DNA of 23,885 bases, taken from positions 1-23,885 of the forward strand of contig DATKRZ010000104.1 of NCBI GenBank assembly GCA_035531955.1, in the 5' to 3' direction. Source of the stretch: Bog-756 sp035531955. GTDB lineage: Bacteria; Actinomycetota; Acidimicrobiia; Acidimicrobiales; RAAP-2. Positions 12,535 through 20,137 of the stretch are shown in pieces. Position numbers and translations under genes: made by a program. The notes below the pieces were generated by a model, which worked only from the letters and a program-made list of their open reading frames with translations, was not told the DNA's origin and made no database searches. How positions within the stretch are numbered: the first letter of the stretch is position 1; every line of letters starts with the position of its first letter.

Positions 12535-13415
12535 ACGGGGAGACCATCACCGGTGTCGTGCTCGATCACGTCGCCCACGCCGTACGCCGTTGGCAGGACG
12601 TCTGGCCCCGCTATGCCGTCGACCTGGGGGCGGAGTGGGACTCGGGCGGTCCCGGCCCGGGATTCGCCCCCGGCCAGCTCCGGTTCGCCAATGGCGCCCG
12701 GGTGGAGGTCCTTATGCCCCACGATGTCCACGTCAACGACTTCCTCGATCGGTTCCTCACCGCCTCCGGACCCGGCCCTCATCACCTGACCTTCAAGGTG
12801 CCCGACCTGGCATCGGCCCTCGAAGCGACCAGGCGGGCCGGTCTGGACCCGATCGGCGTCGATCTCAGCGATCCCGGGTGGATGGAGGCGTTCATCCACC
12901 CGAAGCAGGCGACGGGCGTGGTCGTGCAATTGGCCCAGGCCGCCAGCTCGTGGAACAGCCCCCCTCCAGACGACTTCCCGGCCGAGCGGCGCGCTCGCCG
13001 CCACGGGTCCGGACCGGTGCCCGCCGCCGCATTGCACCGGGTGGCCCATGCGGTCGCCGACTTCGACACGGCCACCGCCCTGTTCATCAACCTGCTGGGG
13101 GGCACCGTGGTCGATGAGCGTCGCCACGCCGGTCATCGTTGGGCCGACCTGGCCTGGGACGGACCGTTGGGACTCCGCCTCGTTGCACCGGTCGAACCCT
13201 CCGAGCCGGGTCACCTGGTCCGCTGGCTCGGAGGGCGCACGGGGCGCGTCCACCATCTCGGACTGGCCGTCGAGGAGCCTGAAGGTGTGCCGGGTGCCCG
13301 GCCGGTGACGTCGGACGCAGGTTCCCCGTCCGGCCTCGAGGGTGACCCGGGTGCTTCCTGGGTGATCGAGCCCGACTCCAATCACGGGATGCGGCTGGTG
13401 CTGAGCGCGAGCTGA
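12531..13415 (+). CDS. Two-domain VOC / glyoxalase-like protein
   Basis: A 294-residue protein with two VOC modules. Module 1 starts L-D-H-V-A-H-A-V and later has P-H-H-L-T-F-K-V-P-D-L-A-S-A-L-E. Module 2 starts L-H-R-V-A-H-A-V-A-D-F-D-T-A-T-A-L-F and later has V-H-H-L-G-L-A-V-E-E. The His residues at the start of each module and the H-H-L pairs are in metal-ligand positions of the fold. The closest general resemblance is to glyoxalase-like/methylmalonyl-CoA epimerase-type domains. The substrate is unknown. I chose GTG 12531, which is in frame and begins 6 residues before the first strand. The alternatives upstream lack homology. Confidence 0.78.
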   Translation: MNGETITGVVLDHVAHAVRRWQDVWPRYAVDLGAEWDSGGPGPGFAPGQLRFANGARVEVLMPHDVHVNDFLDRFLTASGPGPHHLTFKVPDLASALEATRRAGLDPIGVDLSDPGWMEAFIHPKQATGVVVQLAQAASSWNSPPPDDFPAERRARRHGSGPVPAAALHRVAHAVADFDTATALFINLLGGTVVDERRHAGHRWADLAWDGPLGLRLVAPVEPSEPGHLVRWLGGRTGRVHHLGLAVEEPEGVPGARPVTSDAGSPSGLEGDPGASWVIEPDSNHGMRLVLSAS

Positions 13416-13487
13416 CCCGGCACCGGGCCGGCGGCGGATCGCCCTGGCCGGTCGCGCCACGCCGTCCATCCCGCCCGCTGAGACCGG

Positions 13488-13493
13488 TAGCCT
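13488..13493 (+). promoter_or_regulatory. -10 box placed for a leaderless transcript
   Basis: TAGCCT (TANNNT) is followed by exactly 7 bases and then the ATG of the membrane protein at 13501, with no ribosome site. The geometry is the same as for the amidase. No convincing -35 box is seen. Confidence 0.35.
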
Positions 13494-13500
13494 TTGGCCG

Positions 13501-14157
13501 ATGGCCGACCCAGCCGAACCCCGCGACCTGGATGGTCGGGACGCCGAGTCCGGCGACGGCACGTCGGCCAACACCGGGCGGGGCCGACCGGATCGTTCGA
13601 CCAAATGGGCCATCGACCGCCTCGACGTGCGGGAGAAGCGCTTCTCGTTCGCCGCCGCGGGCGGGGCCGCCATCGTCGCCGTGATCATCTACGTGTCCGA
13701 GACCAGCTCCCACAAGGTCCTGGCCAAGGGACAGGTTTCACCGCAGACGACTCTGACCTTCGGCCTGGTCTCCGCGGCCCTGCTCCTTATCACCACCTTC
13801 GTGGGCCGCCGGGCCCCGGTCGGGTTCGTGGCCCTGTTCACCTTCCTCGCCTTCGGTACCTACCTCGTCTTGGGCCTGCCGTTCCTGGCCCTTGCCGTCT
13901 GGCTCCTCTACCGGTCGTGGAAGACCCAGCGGGCGGCAGCCGCCGACGCGCGCGCGGCCCGATCCGGCCCGGGCCCGTCGGCCTCCCGCGCCTCGTCCAC
14001 CTCGGCCAAGCGCTCCTCCAGCGGGCCGCCCAAGAACCGGGAGGCCAAGGGCCAGGCCCGGCCGGAGGGCAACAAGCGCTACACCCCGAAGCGACCGCCG
14101 CCGCCGGCGCCCAAGCCCTCCCGTCGTGAACGGAGGGCGGCCCAGACCACCGACTGA
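13501..14157 (+). CDS. Small membrane protein with disordered basic C-terminal tail
   Basis: A 218-residue protein. Residues 1-45 are charged and Gly-rich. About four hydrophobic segments follow (~51-65, ~83-101, ~107-122, ~121-138), the last two nearly continuous, ending L-L-Y-R-S-W-K. Residues ~140-218 are low-complexity, rich in Ala, Ser, Pro, Arg and Lys (for example R-Y-T-P-K-R-P-P-P-P-A-P-K-P), and probably disordered in the cytoplasm. I do not recognise the family. A basic tail could contact nucleic acid, membrane lipid heads or ribosomes, but nothing in the sequence decides this. It converges on the TetR gene with 7 bases between the stops. Confidence 0.75.
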   Translation: MADPAEPRDLDGRDAESGDGTSANTGRGRPDRSTKWAIDRLDVREKRFSFAAAGGAAIVAVIIYVSETSSHKVLAKGQVSPQTTLTFGLVSAALLLITTFVGRRAPVGFVALFTFLAFGTYLVLGLPFLALAVWLLYRSWKTQRAAAADARAARSGPGPSASRASSTSAKRSSSGPPKNREAKGQARPEGNKRYTPKRPPPPAPKPSRRERRAAQTTD

Positions 14158-14164
14158 CCCTCCG

Positions 14165-14851
14165 CTACCCGGGCTCGGTGACCAGGGCCGTGCGCAGCAA
14201 CTGGAGGATCTCGGTCCGGCGCCGGACCAGCGACCGGGCCGTGGGCTCCTCACCGAAGGCCCTGAGCACCTCCACCTCGGTGAGCATGCCGATCACGGTG
14301 GAGTAGATGGCCAGCAGCAGCAGCCGGGGCTCGTGGCGCCGCATGTGGCCGGCGTCCATCTCCGCCTCGAGGAACTCCGAGGCCCGGTGCACCAGCGGCT
14401 CCAACGCCACCACCAGGCGGGTGGCCGCCGGCGTTCCCAGCCGGCCCATCTCCCGCACCAGGCCCAGCAGCTCGGGGCGCCGGGCCGCCAATCGGAACAC
14501 GGACCGGACCACCGCCTCGACCCGCGACCAACCGGTGCCGGCGGTGGCCAGGGACTCCTCCAGGGCGTTGGAGAGCTCGATGGCGCTGCGATCGATGACG
14601 GCCTCGAGCAGGACCTCCTTGGAGGGGAACCAGTAGAGGATGGTCTGTTTGCGCACCTCGAGGCCGGCGGCCAGGGCGTCGAGGGACGAGGCCTCGTAGC
14701 CCCGGGTGGCGAACGACACCAGGGCGGCGTCGAGAATGCGCTCGGAGGTGCTGACGCCGGCGGCGCCGGTTCGCCCCCCGCCGGGGGTGGCGCGGGGCCG
14801 ACGACGATCGCGTTCGGGCGGGGCCGCCCCTCCGATGCTCGACTGGGTCAC
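14165..14851 (-). CDS. TetR/AcrR family transcriptional regulator
   Basis: A 228-residue regulator. A disordered Arg/Gly/Pro-rich N-terminal extension (~35 residues) precedes the TetR helix-turn-helix: S-E-R-I-L-D-A-A-L-V-S-F-A-T-R-G-Y-E-A-S-S-L-D-A-L-A-A-G-L-E-V, then Q-T-I-L-Y-W-F-P-S-K-E. The C-terminal ligand domain is helical and unrevealing. GTG 14851 is forced as the start because an in-frame TAA lies immediately before it and no other start codon occurs before the HTH. It is divergent from the acyl-CoA reductase operon, 23 bp apart, so it very likely controls that operon and itself. An acyl-CoA or related lipid as inducer is inference from the neighbours. Confidence 0.9.
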   Translation of the reverse strand: MTQSSIGGAAPPERDRRRPRATPGGGRTGAAGVSTSERILDAALVSFATRGYEASSLDALAAGLEVRKQTILYWFPSKEVLLEAVIDRSAIELSNALEESLATAGTGWSRVEAVVRSVFRLAARRPELLGLVREMGRLGTPAATRLVVALEPLVHRASEFLEAEMDAGHMRRHEPRLLLLAIYSTVIGMLTEVEVLRAFGEEPTARSLVRRRTEILQLLRTALVTEPG

Positions 14852-14852
14852 T

Positions 14853-14864
14853 TACCATATGGTA
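14853..14864. promoter_or_regulatory. Palindromic operator and divergent promoter core
   Basis: TACCATATGGTA is a perfect 12-bp palindrome filling half of the 23-bp gap between the TetR gene and the acyl-CoA reductase gene. Because it is palindromic, it provides a TATGGT -10-like box on both strands: plus 14858-14863, 11 bases before the GTG at 14875, and the mirror box on the minus strand. A TetR dimer bound here would block both promoters. The protein-DNA pairing is inferred from position. Confidence 0.6.
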
Positions 14865-14874
14865 GACAGATCTG

Positions 14875-17319
14875 GTGACCCGTGTCCGCGAGGCGCTTGC
14901 CGGCAAGCAGTTCTTCGTCACCGGTGCCACCGGATTTCTGGGAACGGCGCTGGTCGAGCGGATCCTCCGCACCGTCCCCGACAGCCGGGTGGTGCTGCTC
15001 ATCCGACCCGGGCGCCGTGCTTCGCCCCTCCAGCGCGCCACCCGCGAGATCGTGAAGAACGACTGCTTCGACCGATTGCGCCAGGAGCATGGGGACCGGT
15101 TCGAGGCCGCGGTCGCCTCCCGGGTGGCGGCGGTGGCGGGCGACGTCACCACCGACGGCCTGGGCCTCGACGAGGAGGGGATGCAACTCCTGTCGGAGTG
15201 CGACATCGTCGTGCACTCGGCCGCCGCGGTCAGCTTCGACTCGCCCCTCGATGCCGCCGTCGAGGTCAACCTGCTCGGTCCCTCCCGGGTGGCCGGCGCG
15301 GTGGTGGAGGCCACCCGGCGCGCCGGCGACCAGGGCCGGGACGGGCCGGTCCACTTCATCCCGGTGTCGACGGCCTATGTGGCCGGAACCCACCAGGGCG
15401 AGGCCCGAGAGGAGCTCCTGGACGGGAGCCGCTTCACCGTCGACGTGGACTGGCGCACCGAGGTCGAGGCGGCGCGGCGCCAGCGGGGCGACACCGACGC
15501 CGGGTCCCGTCGCCCCGAGCGCCTGGCCCTGTTCGCCCGACAGGCCCGGGGCGAACTGGGGGCAGCCGGCCTGCATCTCCTGGCCGAGCGGGCCGAGCGG
15601 CTACGTGAGGACTGGGTCAAGAAGCAGATGGTCGAGGTCGGGAAGGCCCGGGCCCAGTCCCTCGGGTGGCCCGACGCCTACCCCTATACCAAGGCCCTGG
15701 GGGAGCGGGCGCTGGTCTCCCAATTCGGCGATACCGTCCCCATGACCATCGTGCGGCCGTCGATTATCGAATCGGCCCTGGCCGAACCACGGCCCGGATG
15801 GATCCGCGGCTTCCGCATGGCCGAGCCGATCATCGTCTCCTACGCCCGGGGACTGCTCCGCGAGTTCCCCGGGGTACCCGAAGGGGTGACCGACGTGATC
15901 CCGGTCGACCTGGTGGTCGCCGCCATCATGGCGGTGGCGGGCGAGGCACTGCTCGATGCCGGACAGGACCACCGGGGACCGGAGGTCTACCACGTGGCCT
16001 CCGGGGTGCGGAACCCGTTCCGCTACGGCCGGCTGGTCGAATTGGTCCAGGCGTGGTTCACCGAGCATCCCCTCTACGACCGCGACGGGCAGCCCATCGT
16101 GGTGCCGGCGTGGTCCTTCCCCGGGCGGGGACGGGTCCAACGGCAGCTGTCGCGGGCCAGCAAGGCGATGGGCCTGGCCGAACGGGTGGTGGGGTCCCTT
16201 CCCATACGCGGCCGGCAGGCGGCGTGGATGGCCGCTCTCGAAGAGCAGCACCTCCTGGCCGACCGGGCCCTGGGCTACGTCGAGCTCTACGGCGCGTACA
16301 CCGAGACGGAGGCCCGCTACCGGGTCGACCGCCTGTTGGCCCTGTGGGACCGCATGGATGCGGACGACCGCGCGGTGCTCTGCCTCGACCCCGCCGCGGT
16401 GGACTGGGACTCCTATGTCCGCGACATCCACCTGCCCTCGATCATCGAGCACGCCCGTGTGCGCACGACGCCGGGCCGGTCGCTTCAAACCACCCGGGTG
16501 GAGCGGGCCCGCCAAGCCATCCTCTCCCCCGATCGGCACTTGGCCGCCTTCGACCTCGAGAACACCCTGATCGCCTCCAACGTGGTCGACTCCTATGCCT
16601 GGCTGGCCTCCCGTCACCTCGCCCCGGCCGAGCGGGTGGCCTTCGTGGCCGACCTCGTGACCGAGGGTCCGGCCCTGCTGGTCCTCGACCGCCGGGACCG
16701 GGGGGACTTCCTCCGCTCCTTCTACCGCCGCTACGAGGGCGCCCCCGCCGACCGCCTGCGCGACGACGGCTGGGAGCTCTTCCACCACCTGCTGCTGGCC
16801 AAGTCGTTCCCGTCGGGGATGGCCCGGGTGCGCCGGCACCGCTCCCTCGGGCACCGGACGATCCTGATCACCGGGGCCCTCGACTTCGTCGTCGAGCCCC
16901 TGCGGCCCCTGTTCGACGACATCGTCTGTGCCCGCCTCGGTGAAACGGACGGCAAATTCACCGGCCGGCTCGACGAGCTGCCACCCATCGGCGAGGCCCG
17001 GGCCCTGGTGCTGGCCGACTACGCCGAGGCCGAGGGCCTGCAGTTGGAGGAATCGATGGCCTACGCCGACTCGGCCAGCGACCTGCCCATGCTCGAGGCA
17101 GTGGGCTTTCCGGTGGCCGTCAATCCCGAGGCCAAACTGGCCGCCATCGCCCGGCGCCGGGGATGGCACGTCGAGCACTGGCACAAGGCCGAAGGCGGGG
17201 CTCAGCCGCCCCTGCCCCTGGGCCCGGTCGACCGCCGGGGCTCGCTCGGGCGCGGCCGCACCAGCACCGCCGCGCTGACAGGGGCGATCCGGCGCACGGC
17301 AGTCGGGCCCACCCGATGA
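14875..17319 (+). CDS. Fatty acyl-CoA reductase fused to a HAD-IB phosphatase-like domain
   Basis: An 814-residue fusion. The N-terminal ~500 residues are an extended SDR of the male-sterility/fatty acyl-CoA reductase type: T-G-A-T-G-F-L-G at 16-23, then I-V-V-H-S-A-A-A-V-S-F-D and Y-V-A-G-T-H, with active site Tyr269-x3-Lys273 (YPYTK). It would reduce a long acyl-CoA with NADPH to aldehyde or alcohol. From ~555 a HAD-IB (SerB-like) domain begins: A-F-D-L-E-N-T-L-I (Asp560; the usual second Asp is Glu562), then I-L-I-T-G-A-L-D and Y-A-D-S-A-S-D-L-P-M-L (Asp732, Asp736). Glu in place of the acid/base Asp could change or remove phosphatase activity. GTG 14875 is the first gene of an overlapping operon, and its stop overlaps the next start (ATGA). 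Confidence 0.88.
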   Translation: MTRVREALAGKQFFVTGATGFLGTALVERILRTVPDSRVVLLIRPGRRASPLQRATREIVKNDCFDRLRQEHGDRFEAAVASRVAAVAGDVTTDGLGLDEEGMQLLSECDIVVHSAAAVSFDSPLDAAVEVNLLGPSRVAGAVVEATRRAGDQGRDGPVHFIPVSTAYVAGTHQGEAREELLDGSRFTVDVDWRTEVEAARRQRGDTDAGSRRPERLALFARQARGELGAAGLHLLAERAERLREDWVKKQMVEVGKARAQSLGWPDAYPYTKALGERALVSQFGDTVPMTIVRPSIIESALAEPRPGWIRGFRMAEPIIVSYARGLLREFPGVPEGVTDVIPVDLVVAAIMAVAGEALLDAGQDHRGPEVYHVASGVRNPFRYGRLVELVQAWFTEHPLYDRDGQPIVVPAWSFPGRGRVQRQLSRASKAMGLAERVVGSLPIRGRQAAWMAALEEQHLLADRALGYVELYGAYTETEARYRVDRLLALWDRMDADDRAVLCLDPAAVDWDSYVRDIHLPSIIEHARVRTTPGRSLQTTRVERARQAILSPDRHLAAFDLENTLIASNVVDSYAWLASRHLAPAERVAFVADLVTEGPALLVLDRRDRGDFLRSFYRRYEGAPADRLRDDGWELFHHLLLAKSFPSGMARVRRHRSLGHRTILITGALDFVVEPLRPLFDDIVCARLGETDGKFTGRLDELPPIGEARALVLADYAEAEGLQLEESMAYADSASDLPMLEAVGFPVAVNPEAKLAAIARRRGWHVEHWHKAEGGAQPPLPLGPVDRRGSLGRGRTSTAALTGAIRRTAVGPTR

Positions 17320-18551
17320 AGGCCCTGGTCTTCGAGCGGAACCTGCCCCGCTTCGCCGCCTCCCGGGTGGCCTCGATGTTCGGGTCGGGCCGGGGTGCGG
17401 GTGTCGGACCCCTCCAGCTCCTCGACGCCACGCCGCCGGACCTGCCCGCGGACGACTGGTTCTACCTCCGACCGCTGCTGTCGGGAATCTGCGGATCCGA
17501 TCTGGCCACCTTGGATGGGCGGAGCTCCCGCTACTTCGAGGACCTGGTGAGCTTCCCGTTCGTCCCCGGGCACGAGGTGGTCGGCGTCCTCGACCAGGGA
17601 GGCATCGACCACGCCGGACGGCCCCTCGATCCGGGAGCCCGGGCGGTGATCGAGCCGGTGCTGGGCTGTGCTCCCCGCGCCATCCGCCCGCTCTGCCCCC
17701 GGTGCGCCGAAGGCCGGACCGGGCTCTGCGGCCATGTCGCCTTCGGGAGCCTCGAACCCGGTCTCCAGACCGGGTTCTGCGCCGACACCGGTGGCGGCTG
17801 GTCGACGGCGGCGCTGGTGGCCCACACCTCCCAGCTCCATCTGGTGCCCGAGGGGTTCTCGGACGAAGAGGCGGTGGTCGTCGAGCCCACCGCGTGCGGG
17901 GTGCACGCGGTGCTGTCCGCCGGCGTCGAGGCCGGCGACGTGGTGGCCGTGGTCGGTGCCGGGACGCTCGGGCTGGCCACGGTGGCCGCCCTCCACCACC
18001 TCGTGCGGCCGGTCACCGACTGCACGGTGATGGTCGGGGCCAAGCACCCCCACCAGCGCCAGATGGCAGAGGAGCTCGGCGCCGACGCGGTGGCTGCTCC
18101 CGACCAGCTGGCCCGGTCGGTTCGCCGCCGGGCCGGGTCGCTGGTGCTGGCCGGCCGCCTGACCGACGGCGCCGATGTGGTCTTCGACTGTGTCGGCTCG
18201 TCGGAGACCCTGGCCCAGTCGTTGGCCATGGTCCGTCCCCGCGGCCGGGTGGTGCTGGTCGGGATGCCGGGCAAGGTGTCGATCGACCTGGCGCCGCTGT
18301 GGCACCGCGAGCTGACCCTCGTCGGCGCCTATGCCTACGGCATCGAGACGCCGCCGGCGCCGGGAGGGGCGGACCGCACCTTCGAGCTGGCCATCGATCT
18401 CGTCGCCGCCGCCGGACTCGGATCGCTGGTCTCGGCCACCTATCCGCTCGAGCGGTACGAGGAGGCCATCGCCCACGCCGGTGCCGCTGGGCGGCGAGGA
18501 GCGGTGAAGGTGGCCTTCGACCTGCGCAACCGGAAAGGATCCAACCGATGA
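17316..18551 (+). CDS. Zinc-dependent alcohol dehydrogenase (MDR family)
   Basis: A 411-residue medium-chain dehydrogenase. The catalytic zinc site is Cys59 (G-I-C-G-S-D), His86-Glu87 (P-G-H-E) and Glu190 (V-V-E-P). The Rossmann motif is V-G-A-G-T-L-G-L near 213-220. The structural zinc lobe is present but with unusual spacing: Cys118, Cys127, Cys130, Cys138 (C-x8-C-x2-C-x7-C rather than C-x2-C-x2-C-x7-C). Its start overlaps the reductase stop (ATGA) and its stop overlaps the LarA-like gene (ATGA). In this setting it probably interconverts the fatty aldehyde/alcohol of the reductase, or oxidises a hydroxy-lipid. That is inference. It is larger than the usual ~350 residues owing to an N-terminal insert (Phe/Gly/Ser-rich, ~15-45) and the lobe insert. 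Confidence 0.9.
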   Translation: MKALVFERNLPRFAASRVASMFGSGRGAGVGPLQLLDATPPDLPADDWFYLRPLLSGICGSDLATLDGRSSRYFEDLVSFPFVPGHEVVGVLDQGGIDHAGRPLDPGARAVIEPVLGCAPRAIRPLCPRCAEGRTGLCGHVAFGSLEPGLQTGFCADTGGGWSTAALVAHTSQLHLVPEGFSDEEAVVVEPTACGVHAVLSAGVEAGDVVAVVGAGTLGLATVAALHHLVRPVTDCTVMVGAKHPHQRQMAEELGADAVAAPDQLARSVRRRAGSLVLAGRLTDGADVVFDCVGSSETLAQSLAMVRPRGRVVLVGMPGKVSIDLAPLWHRELTLVGAYAYGIETPPAPGGADRTFELAIDLVAAAGLGSLVSATYPLERYEEAIAHAGAAGRRGAVKVAFDLRNRKGSNR

Positions 18552-20137
18552 GCCCCAGGCCGGGATTCGTCCTCGACGTCGACCGCTCGACCCCTCCCAC
18601 CCTCTTCTGGCACGGGGAGCGGTTCAGCCTGGAGCGGCTGCCCGAGGGCAGCCGGGTGATCTATGCGCCGGAACCCATCGACGCGCTGAAGGACCCCGGA
18701 GCGTCCATCCGGGCGGCGCTCAATGAACCGGTGGGCGACCGCGACCCCCTCCCGGCCCTGCTCCGGCCCGGAATGCGCCTGACCATCGCCTTCGACGACA
18801 TCTCGCTGCCCCTTCCGCCCATGCAGCGACCCGACATCCGCCAGATGGTCATCGAGCAGGTCCTCGACATGGCTGCCGACGCCGGGGTGGACGACGTCGC
18901 CCTGATCGTGGCGCTCGCCCTCCACCGGCGGATGACCGAGGCGGAGCTCCGCCATGCCTTGGGCGACCGCATCTACGACGCCTTCGCGCCCAACGGCCTT
19001 TTGACCCAGCACGATGCCGAGGACCCTGACGCCCTGGTCCACCTGGGCATGACCGATCAGGGCGAGGAGGTGGAGATCAACAGGCGCGCCGCCGAGAGCG
19101 ACCTGCTGGTCTACGTCAACATCAATCTGGTGGCCATGGACGGCGGCCACAAGAGCGTGGCCACCGGGCTCGCCAGCTACCGGAGCCTGCGCCACCACCA
19201 CAATCCGGAGACCATGCAGAAGAGCCGGTCCTTCATGGACCAGCACCACTCCGAGCTGCACGCCTCCAACTGGCGGATGGGCCGGCTCATCGCCCAGAGC
19301 GGGATCGACGTGTTCCAGATCGAGACCACCCTCAACAACGACACCTTCCCCCCGGCATTCCGGTTCCTCCAGAAGCGGGAGTGGGAGTGGGGCGCGAGGG
19401 ATCGCGTCGGATACCTGGCTGCCTCCAAGGCGCTGGACCGCACCCCGGCCCGCTACGCCCGCCAGATCTTCCACTCGGTCAGGGCACCTCACCGGATGAC
19501 CTCGGTGCAGGCCGGCGAGGTGGAGGCCGTCCACAAGCTCACCACCGACAACGTCTGGGCCCAGCAGGGCGTCGCCGTCGCCGGCCAGACCGACATCTTG
19601 ACCATGGGCCTCCCCTACATCGGCCCCTACAACGTCAACTCGATCCTCAACCCGATACTGGTGGCCTGCATGGGGCTCGGCTACCTGTTCAACATGTACC
19701 GGGGAAAGCCGCTGGTCCGGGAGGGAGGCGTGCTGATCATGGCCCATCCCACGCCCTGGGAGTTCAACCCCGTTCACCACCCGAGCTACATCGACTTCTT
19801 CGATCAGGTGCTGAGCGAGACCACCGATCCGGTCGAGGTGGCGACCCGCTACGAGGAGTCGTACGCCACTGACCCGTGGTACGTCCACCTGTACCGCACC
19901 GGCCACGCCTACCACGGGGTACATCCCTTCTACATGTGGTACTGGTGCGCCCATGCCCTGCAGCACCTCGGCGGGGTGATCGTCGTCGGCGGCGACCACC
20001 CCGCTGTGCACCGTCTCGGCTTCCGGGCGGCCTCCACCCTGGCCGACGCCCTCGAGATGGCCGAGGACGTGGTCGGCGCCTCCCCCACCCTCACCCACCT
20101 CCACGCGCCGCCGATCCTGATGGCGGACGTGCATTGA
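18548..20137 (+). CDS. LarA-like (lactate racemase / nickel-pincer cofactor family) protein
   Basis: A 529-residue protein with the LarA N-terminal hallmarks: F-D-D-I-S at 82-86 in the cofactor/substrate region (LarA has D-x-x-R), a His126 in A-L-A-L-H-R-R-M-T-E-A-E (LarA G-x-H-R-x-x-x-E-x-E), and G-G-H-K-S-V at 199-204, where Lys202 is the likely covalent attachment lysine of the nickel-pincer nucleotide. It differs from lactate racemase: the Arg after D-D-x-S is Leu, and the second catalytic His is not obvious. The C-terminal ~250 residues are longer than in LarA (529 versus ~425). The ribosome site AAAGGA lies 8 bases before the ATG, which overlaps the ADH stop. No larB/larC/larE cofactor genes are in the window. 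A racemase or dehydrogenase-like step on a hydroxy-lipid is speculation. Confidence 0.8.
   Translation: MSPRPGFVLDVDRSTPPTLFWHGERFSLERLPEGSRVIYAPEPIDALKDPGASIRAALNEPVGDRDPLPALLRPGMRLTIAFDDISLPLPPMQRPDIRQMVIEQVLDMAADAGVDDVALIVALALHRRMTEAELRHALGDRIYDAFAPNGLLTQHDAEDPDALVHLGMTDQGEEVEINRRAAESDLLVYVNINLVAMDGGHKSVATGLASYRSLRHHHNPETMQKSRSFMDQHHSELHASNWRMGRLIAQSGIDVFQIETTLNNDTFPPAFRFLQKREWEWGARDRVGYLAASKALDRTPARYARQIFHSVRAPHRMTSVQAGEVEAVHKLTTDNVWAQQGVAVAGQTDILTMGLPYIGPYNVNSILNPILVACMGLGYLFNMYRGKPLVREGGVLIMAHPTPWEFNPVHHPSYIDFFDQVLSETTDPVEVATRYEESYATDPWYVHLYRTGHAYHGVHPFYMWYWCAHALQHLGGVIVVGGDHPAVHRLGFRAASTLADALEMAEDVVGASPTLTHLHAPPILMADVH

Noticed and set aside
15601..17184. Long minus-strand ORF of 527 residues
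   Set aside because: Antisense to the FAR-HAD gene with no recognisable motif.
18440..20134. Minus-strand ORF of 564 residues
   Set aside because: Antisense to the LarA-like gene; no motifs, typical shadow.
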